Shown one piece after another: positions 7,930 to 12,913 of a stretch of 12,913 nt of DNA (within the stretch, counting starts at the first letter, position 1; the number at the start of each line of letters is the position of its first letter). Under the pieces are notes generated by a model. That model was not told where the DNA came from, made no database searches, and saw only the letters and a list, made by a program, of their open reading frames with translations. This DNA is from Gracilaria caudata. Taxonomy: Eukaryota > Rhodophyta > Florideophyceae > Gracilariales > Gracilariaceae. The stretch covers positions 1 to 12,913 of the forward strand of contig JASCIV010000748.1 of NCBI GenBank assembly GCA_030374735.1, written 5' to 3'. The position numbers were made by a program, and so were the translations under genes.

Positions 7930-8680
7930 CTATCGGGCGGTTCCCCTGCGTCAGCGCCGGTAGACGCAGCACGCGCTCCACGCTCGCCGTTGGGATCGAC
8001 GATGACTACCCGGGAATTGGGGGTCAACACGTGGGTGGCCCCGTGCGTCAGTGGCTCGGCGCTATGGCGAAGGAAGTAGTCTCTGCACGTCCTCAGGCGC
8101 CTGTTCCAGGGTTACGTGCTGGTTGCTCCTTGTCTCTCAACTGCGCGGTGCTCGCGAGGGATTGCAGTGCGGCCGCATCGCGCAATGTGTCGCGCGCGCA
8201 ATCTCGGCGGCGGCGAGCTGGCCCGACATCATTGCCGCAAGCAGTGATTTCGCCGCGCCGGTAGCAAGTTCGTTCCTTCCGCCATGCGCCTCCTTGGCCA
8301 CCAGCGCGGCGCATGAGCTGACAAGCGCGATCATGCGCAGCGACACTTTGCAAAATAGCCTAACTGGCCCGCGCCACGCCGCACCCGACCGGCGTGGGAC
8401 GCGCGTCGATTCGAGTCGCGTCGTAGCGCCAACTGGTCTCGTGCGGTGTGCAGCGTCGGTAAGCCTACCACCGTGCTTTGCTCGCGCGTGAGGAATGCAC
8501 ACACAGCACGCTGTTGGCGATCGAGTGCAGATCGCTTGCTTCGTTTCCCGGCGCGACGCGCGTCGCGCTTGGCTGGGGCTGCACGACTTCACGGCCTCAC
8601 GCGCATGGCCAGTGGCGAGGCGCGTGGGAGCTCGCGTCGTGGCGAAACAATCCTCGAAAGGAATGCGTGCGATTCGCATT
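7930..8680 (-). pseudogene. Decayed partial copy of the exopolyphosphatase gene
   Basis: Minus-strand sequence collinear with the intact gene at 4575-5741, strongest at 8466-8565 against 5468-5567 (close to 90% identical by eye), 8130-8350 against 5010-5240, and 7965-8055 against 4827-4935. Several lesions make it non-functional. Motif I reads GNEASDLHS, so the second metal-binding Asp (gac) has become His (codon 8525-8527). A 2-base insertion near 8503-8511 shifts frame. About 155 bp corresponding to 5237-5394 are missing, removing both the VDHN and DHH motifs. The ILD Asp is lost (the copy reads MMSGQ there), and another frameshift follows RAT. The C-terminal ~80 codons are not recognisable. 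There is no sign of retroposition such as a poly-A tail. The parent has no intron, so intron loss cannot be tested. Collinear 5' flank favours a DNA-level duplication. Confidence 0.88.
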
Positions 8681-9002
8681 CAGTGCGGGGGTTTGTCACA
8701 GTCAACATGAGTATCCACCTTCCCGCACATGACATCATGAATCATGACTCATGATGGCGTCAGGACAATCAGTATTCTACCAGTACACGTAGAGGCATAC
8801 TTTGCACTCTCCCCAATTTCTACGCATTTTGGAGGGGTCCCGCCTACTAGATACCTTCGTAGTTTCGCTGCGCTGTCTTTTCACGTTTGGTGTTTGGTCG
8901 AAGCTGCTGCGCAGCAGCCATACTGATATCAGTGCTGTTTAGTCCGCGCGCCTCCTGTTGCTCTCACCCCAGCGCTGTACCTCGCGTTCGCGCGTCTCCG
9001 TC
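8681..9002. promoter_or_regulatory. Upstream region of the acetyl-CoA transporter gene
   Basis: This stretch lies between the 5' side of the decayed phosphatase copy and the transporter ATG. Its left half (8756-8845) resembles 5764-5830, the phosphatase upstream region, so it is partly inherited from the duplication. An 8-bp inverted repeat (catcatga...tcatgatg, about 8733-8756) and two adjacent palindromes (8903-8918 and 8922-8933) are present. No TATA box is obvious. Confidence 0.5.
8903..8933. promoter_or_regulatory. Two adjacent perfect palindromes upstream of transporter
   Basis: gctgctgcgcagcagc (8903-8918) and actgatatcagt (8922-8933) are each identical to their reverse complement and are three bases apart. 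They lie 70-100 bp upstream of the transporter ATG. Position and symmetry suit binding sites for dimeric factors or a 5' UTR structure, but no known factor motif is claimed. Confidence 0.4.
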
Positions 9003-10714
9003 ATGGTGGCGCGAAGGTCCGTTTCGTCCGTCGTCTCGCTAGGGAGGTCCGACGTCGAGATTCCAGACTCTGTGCATGCACAACCTGCGCAGCCCGCGAA
9101 AAGCACTTCTGGTTGGTATGAAGACCGCCACTCGATTATCCTTCTCGTGCTGCTTTACGCGGCGCAGGGACTGCCGGTTGGATTCGCGTTCGGATCCATC
9201 CCGTTGCTTCTCAAAGAACGCGGCTCTTCGTACGCCGACTTGGCTCAATTCTCATTTGCGAGCATGCCATACTCGTTAAAACTGATCATTGCTCCGTTTG
9301 TTGACGCCTTTTACTCGGCGTCTTTCGGGCGTCGCAAGTCGTGGATTGTGCCGGTGCAGATGGCGATTGGTTGCGTGATGCTGTTCTTCTCGTCGGCCAT
9401 TCATGAGTGGGTTGCTCATGGAAACGTCGCTGCGCTCGCGCCCACGTTTTTCTTTCTGATTGCTCTGGTGGCCACGCAGGATATTGCTGTGGATGGCTGG
9501 TCGCTCACCATGCTGAAGAAGGAGAATGTTGCGTACGCAAGCACGTGTCAGTCGCTTGGTCTTTCCATCGGTTACTTTGCCACTTTTACCATCTTTCTGG
9601 CGTTTCACAACGACATTTTCTGCGACACGTACGTGCGACCATTAATGGTGTGGAGTAATTCCAGCGGCGCGTTGGTCGATTTGCAGCTCGCGCTTCGTCT
9701 GGTTGGCATATTCTATCTGTCGCTTACGACGTTTGTGACGTTTGGGAAGAACGAGAACACTGCGCATGCGAAGAAGTCGGACGACTCGAACAGTGACCAC
9801 GAGTCTAGCGACGAGGATTCTTCGTCTAGCTCGCGCTCGCTGTCAGCGCTTTCTGCTCTGGATAACATTCGAAATACGTACCGCGACGTGCTTGTGGTGG
9901 TGCGTTTACCGGCTGTGCAGGCGTTGGTGGTGGCTTTGTTGATAGCCAAAGTGGGCTTTTCTGCGTATGACAATGGTAAGTGTTGTTGCAACTGAGACGA
10001 GTATGAGCGGAAAGGAGCGGCGACACAATACTGACTGTTGTTCTGTGTGACAAATTGCGCGTTGGTTGTTTGGTGAACATTGTGATAGTGCTGTCGCTGA
10101 AGCTGCTGGAGCTTGGGTTTTCCAAGGAAAGCATGGCGTCCATCGCGGTGATACAGGCACCGTTCACCATCATCGGAACGGTGATCACTGGGCGGCTGGT
10201 GGCGGAGAAATCGCCGATTGCGGTGTACCTGGTTGGGTACTGTTGTCGACTGCTGCTGAGCTTGAGCGGGCCGGCATTTGTGGGGTGGCTGTCCAGACAC
10301 AACGGGATGGTGACGCCGCTGTACTACGTGCTGACGCTTGTGATGACGATCCTGTACAGCTTGGCGGCCGAGTGCCTAATGTTCATCGGGATGGGGGCGT
10401 TCTTCCTGAACATATCAAGCTCGTCCGTTCACGTGGCCGGGTCGTACCTGACGCTGCTGAACACGAGCTCCAACATGGGCGGTTTGTGGCACAAGGCGAT
10501 TGCGCTGTGGCTGGTGGACAAGCTGACGGTTCGGCAACAGTGTGTGCTGGAGGCCGACGCGCCCGAGGGCAGTTTGTGTCCGATTTTGTATGACGGGTAC
10601 TACGCGCTGTCGATGATGCTGGTGCCCGTGGCGGTTTTGGTGGGAGTTTTGCTGATGAGGAGGCTGCCGAAGCTGAAGAGTTTACCGGAGTCGGCTTGGC
10701 GAGCGTCGCAATAG
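9003..10714 (+). CDS. Acetyl-CoA transporter, SLC33A1/AT-1 family (two exons)
   Basis: Joined exons 9003-9975 and 10089-10714 encode 532 residues, close to human SLC33A1 (about 550). The family brings cytosolic acetyl-CoA into the ER lumen for lysine and sugar acetylation. Family signatures in order are LLYAAQGLPVGFAFGSIPLL (50-69), FSFASMPYSLKLIIAPFVDA (83-102), FGRRKSWIVP (108-117), ATQDIAVDGWSLTML (157-171) and YASTCQSLG (178-186). Across the splice junction, VGFSAYDN (317-324) joins VLSLKLLELG, as the family requires. The C-terminal cytoplasm-facing end is short. An acidic poly-Ser loop (about 247-281) lies between membrane segments; it is probably cytosolic and phosphorylatable. The frame extends upstream to 8958 only through a TTG, so ATG 9003 is chosen. 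The first ~40 residues lack membrane segments. Confidence 0.94.
9976..10088 (+). other. Spliceosomal intron, 113 bp, phase 1
   Basis: The donor is G|GTAAGT at 9975/9976 and the acceptor is GATAG|TG at 10088/10089. Reading through gives a stop at 9993-9995. Removal restores a GTG Val codon from one base of exon 1 and two of exon 2, giving a junction that matches the SLC33A1 family without a gap. A CTGAC at 10031-10035 is a possible branch site. The acceptor is weak (no clean pyrimidine tract), but protein continuity supports it. Confidence 0.88.
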
Positions 10715-11435
10715 CGTTGTATATAGTTGCCTTTTTTACTACTAATTGGAATCATCATGATGATCATCATGATGATGATGATACAGCACGTTGTGCGGAA
10801 TCGCCGCGGCGCCACGCAGTAGCGCACACTGGACGTGCGCCAGTTTTAAAACGCGGCGGCATGCAGCGGCTGTACCGCCGCACATATTGATTCACACCTT
10901 ACAGCGTGTGCATGCCACAAGCAAAGCTCTCACGCGTCTCGGCCCCAAGTGTTGCGCTCTCGAGACGCGCGCGACGCGCCGATCGCGCGCAGCAGCAGCC
11001 AGCGCTGTTTCCCAACGGGAGCGGTCGACGCGCTTGCGTCAAAGTTGCTCTGCAGCTTCCGCGCCCGTCTCTCTGCGCGCAGCGCGCGGGCGCCGCCCCC
11101 CACGCAACAACTTGTTGTCATGACGGCGAGAGCGCGCGCGCATGGAGGACACACCACGTAACAGCGTCGGCACGCGGCGCGCAGCAGAACAGTCGCAGTT
11201 GGCCCCCCCTCCCTCAAAAGGCGCACGCAGACAACTCGTCAACGCCGCTGTATGTCTGTGCGCACGCGCACAACGCGCAAACTACACGAGCACAACGCGC
11301 GCGCGCCGCGCCCACGTCCCCCAAGTGGCGCGCGCTCCAAAGTTGATCAACCCACTTCACACGTCCATCTAACCAAAGAAAAAAAAACTAAACCAAAGTC
11401 AAAACCCGCGAAACGAAAAGGCGCCAGCGCACTCG
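10715..11435. other. GC-rich convergent intergenic spacer, no gene seen
   Basis: This lies between the 3' ends of the transporter (plus) and the protease (minus), so it should contain both 3' UTRs. From about 10790 to 11350 it is very rich in gcgc/cgcg. Overlapping open frames of 60-146 codons appear in most frames because stops are rare in such sequence; they have skewed Arg/Ala/Ser composition and no domain. Short hairpins occur (gcgcac...gtgcgc near 10820; gcggcgg...ccgccgc near 10853-10880). An A-rich tract (11378-11390) lies just beyond the protease stop. Confidence 0.55.
10751..10782. repeat. ATC/GAT trinucleotide repeat with internal palindromes
   Basis: Thirty-two bases made only of atc/atg/gat units alternate in direction (atcatcatgatgat, then again), so the tract is both a microsatellite and self-complementary. 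It starts 36 bases after the transporter stop codon and would fold into a hairpin in the 3' UTR. No further role is evident. Confidence 0.8.
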
Positions 11436-12893
11436 CTACAGCGGCGAAGCCGCGGCCGCGCCGCGTCTCCGTCGCGCCGCCACCGCCAGCACCACGCCCA
11501 CCAGCGCCAGCAGCGCCACGCCGCCCACCGCGCCGCCCGCAATCGCGCCCGCGCTGGCGCCGTCCCTGTCGTCCACCACGAACAGCCCGTCGCCCGGCGG
11601 CGCGCCCACCTTCTGCGCCTCTGCGCTGGGCGTGAGCAGCTCGTCCTCGTCGTCCAGCCCGCCGTCGTCCAGCTCACCGTCGCCCAGCGCGGTGGGCTGC
11701 GGCTGCGGCTGCGGCTGCGACTCGCTCGGCGCCAGCGTGGGCTGCGCGCCAGCAGGCGCGCGCGTGGGCACCGCCGTGCTGGCGGGCGGTTCGCTTGCCG
11801 GCGGCGTGTCCGGCTGCGGCGCGGCGGGCGGCGTGTCCGGCTGCGGCGCGGCGGGCGGCGCGGGCGGCGTGCTGGGCGCCGCGCTCGGCGTGGCGGACGC
11901 TGCCGGCGGTGGCGGCGGTGGTGGCGATGGTGCTGTTGGCGCGGTGGACGGCGGCGACGCGGGCAATGTAGTAGAGACGGGCGTCACAGTTGGTGGCGCT
12001 CCGTCGGCAGACATCATCACCGCGCTTCTAGTAGACGCGGTTTCAAACTCGGCGCCCACCGATCTCATCCACGCGATGTACGACGACAGTCGCGTGTAGC
12101 CACCGGGCACGCCCGGTCGCGCGCAGCCGTAGCCGAACGACACCAACGCGATCTGCACCAGTCGCAGCTGCGCGTCGTACACCACCAACGGGCCGCCCGA
12201 GTCGGCGTTGCAGCTGTCACAGCCGCCGCGTTGGTAGCCAGCACAGATGTGCATGCTGTGATTGATGCCCGACGACAGGAAACTGTCCACGGTTTTGTAC
12301 GCGTTCTTGCAGGACACGGTGTCCACAATGGGCACGTCCACCTGTCGCAGTCGCGCGTCGTGCGACGGATCGAAGCCCTCGTCGGTGTATCCGTACCCCG
12401 CCACGCGCGAGAATTCGTTCACGTTGGGGATGTCGGCGTTCACATTCACGCTGACGAAGCGCGAGCCCGGCGGAACATCGGCGGCAAACTTGACGAGCGT
12501 GATGTCATGACTGGGCAGAAAGAAATCGGGGTGCGAGAAAACAGCCTCGATCTGCACGGGCGTGCCGGAGTTGGATCGCAGTCCGGCCACAAACGCCTTG
12601 GAAGACGGTCGCACCAGACAGTGCGCGGCGGTGAGCGCCCATCGCGGCGACAACAGCGTGCCCGCGCAGCCCTCGTTGTAGAACGACACCACGTGCGACA
12701 TGATGTGCGCGTCCGAGAACGCGCCGCCCACAATGCGCGGTTCGGGCGCGGCGGCGGCGGCGTCGGGCGCGCGCGGCACGGGCAACCACGTGGGACATGC
12801 GGCGTTTCGGGGCGACACGGCGGCCGACGCGCGGCGCACGAGCGGCGCGTGCAGCGCGACGAGCGCGACGAGCGCGACGAGCACGATGCGCAT
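11436..12893 (-). CDS. Membrane-anchored trypsin-like serine protease (S1A)
   Basis: A 485-residue, apparently single-exon protein with a hydrophobic signal peptide (1-25), an activation site before RIVGG (53-57), a trypsin domain (54-277), a Pro/Ala/Thr-rich stalk (about 298-400), an acidic patch (404-420) and one C-terminal membrane helix (about 446-472) followed by RRRR. It therefore looks like a type I surface or endomembrane protease. The catalytic triad is H91 (TAAHC), D130 (SHDITL) and S232 (DSGGP). D226, six residues before the serine, matches trypsin Asp189 and predicts cleavage after Arg/Lys. The residue usually Gly193 in the oxyanion hole is Ala230 (CNADSGGP), which is uncommon. 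The stalk contains a duplicated 8-residue unit (AAPQPDTP) and QPQPQPQP, likely O-glycosylated. The ATG lies 21 bases from the window end, so an upstream start or exon cannot be ruled out. Confidence 0.92.
   Translation of the reverse strand: MRIVLVALVALVALHAPLVRRASAAVSPRNAACPTWLPVPRAPDAAAAAPEPRIVGGAFSDAHIMSHVVSFYNEGCAGTLLSPRWALTAAHCLVRPSSKAFVAGLRSNSGTPVQIEAVFSHPDFFLPSHDITLVKFAADVPPGSRFVSVNVNADIPNVNEFSRVAGYGYTDEGFDPSHDARLRQVDVPIVDTVSCKNAYKTVDSFLSSGINHSMHICAGYQRGGCDSCNADSGGPLVVYDAQLRLVQIALVSFGYGCARPGVPGGYTRLSSYIAWMRSVGAEFETASTRSAVMMSADGAPPTVTPVSTTLPASPPSTAPTAPSPPPPPPPAASATPSAAPSTPPAPPAAPQPDTPPAAPQPDTPPASEPPASTAVPTRAPAGAQPTLAPSESQPQPQPQPTALGDGELDDGGLDDEDELLTPSAEAQKVGAPPGDGLFVVDDRDGASAGAIAGGAVGGVALLALVGVVLAVAARRRRGAAAASPL
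11805..11860. repeat. 24-bp tandem repeat in the protease stalk
   Basis: A 24-base unit containing gcggcgtgtccggctgcggc is present twice in a row, encoding the duplicated AAPQPDTP stretch. Length changes here would keep the reading frame and vary stalk length. Confidence 0.75.
12853..12879. repeat. Three perfect 9-bp repeats in the signal peptide
   Basis: agcgcgacg occurs three times in direct succession, encoding the LVALVALVAL-type hydrophobic core of the protease signal peptide on the minus strand. It is an in-frame expansion by slippage that lengthens the core by three residues per unit. Confidence 0.85.
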
Positions 12894-12913
12894 CGCGGGG
12901 CGGGGCGGGGGGG
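12894..12913. other. G-rich window edge upstream of protease
   Basis: The last 20 bases are GGGGC-type repeats ending in a G run. On the minus strand this is a CCCCG-rich tract directly before the protease ATG, which could be 5' UTR or a GC-rich promoter element. Because it abuts the sequence end and the other end is also poly-G, part of it could be an edge artefact. Confidence 0.4.

Noticed and set aside
8051..8679. Open frames of 146 (plus) and 180 (minus) codons taken as genes
   Set aside because: Both lie in the phosphatase relic; the minus frame switches between shifted and in-frame homology to the intact gene, so neither is a real protein.
10055..10714. Separate 219-residue transporter-like gene
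   Set aside because: Its apparent start is a TTG inside the intron, and its sequence continues the upstream exon without a gap once the 113-bp intron is removed.
10791..11372. Cluster of overlapping 70-146 codon frames in the GC-rich spacer
   Set aside because: Stops are rare in gcgc-rich DNA; the products are Arg/Ala/Ser-skewed in all frames and match nothing known.
11632..12099. Gly/Ser-rich 155-codon plus-strand frame
   Set aside because: It is the antisense reading of the Pro/Ala-rich stalk of the protease; its Gly richness is a by-product of ccg/gcc codons.

Overview
The window looks like nuclear DNA from a eukaryotic alga, most likely a red alga with compact, intron-poor genes. Three things point there. 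A flavodoxin of the long-chain plant/cyanobacterial type carries an N-terminal extension like a plastid transit peptide with an early Phe. An SLC33A1-type acetyl-CoA transporter is interrupted by one short GTAAGT...AG intron, and four of the five intact genes are single-exon. The protein families (GH85 ENGase, Ppx1/prune DHH phosphoesterase, S1A trypsin-like protease, AT-1 transporter) are eukaryotic in type. Assignment to a Porphyridium-like rhodophyte is inference only.

Layout. Positions 1-45 are a pure G run, probably an assembly or sequencing edge artefact. Positions 46-1439 show no credible gene but hold a long imperfect foldback (912-1002) followed by a perfect 12-bp hairpin (1007-1034). 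Three minus-strand genes follow in tandem: a cytosolic endo-beta-N-acetylglucosaminidase with an unusual Ser/Arg-rich C-terminal tail (1440-4418), a DHH/DHHA2 exopolyphosphatase-like enzyme with a basic presequence (4575-5741), and a plastid flavodoxin (6150-6824). The ENGase and phosphatase are only 156 bp apart. Positions 6825-7930 are non-genic and hold a degenerate ~85-97 bp tandem repeat containing a perfect 20-bp palindrome. Positions 7930-8680 hold a decayed, partial second copy of the exopolyphosphatase gene, with frameshifts, a ~155-bp deletion that removes the DHH motif, and an Asp-to-His change in motif I. The plus-strand transporter gene (9003-10714, intron 9976-10088) is next. A minus-strand, membrane-anchored trypsin-like protease (11436-12893) converges on it across a GC-rich spacer.

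No operon-like system or defence island is visible; the genes are ordinary single-function eukaryotic loci. ENGase (cytosolic free N-glycan trimming) and the ER acetyl-CoA transporter both touch ER protein quality control, but they are separated and oppositely oriented, so shared regulation should not be assumed. The most informative anomaly is the exopolyphosphatase relic about 2.2 kb upstream of its intact parent. No previously undescribed system could be supported.
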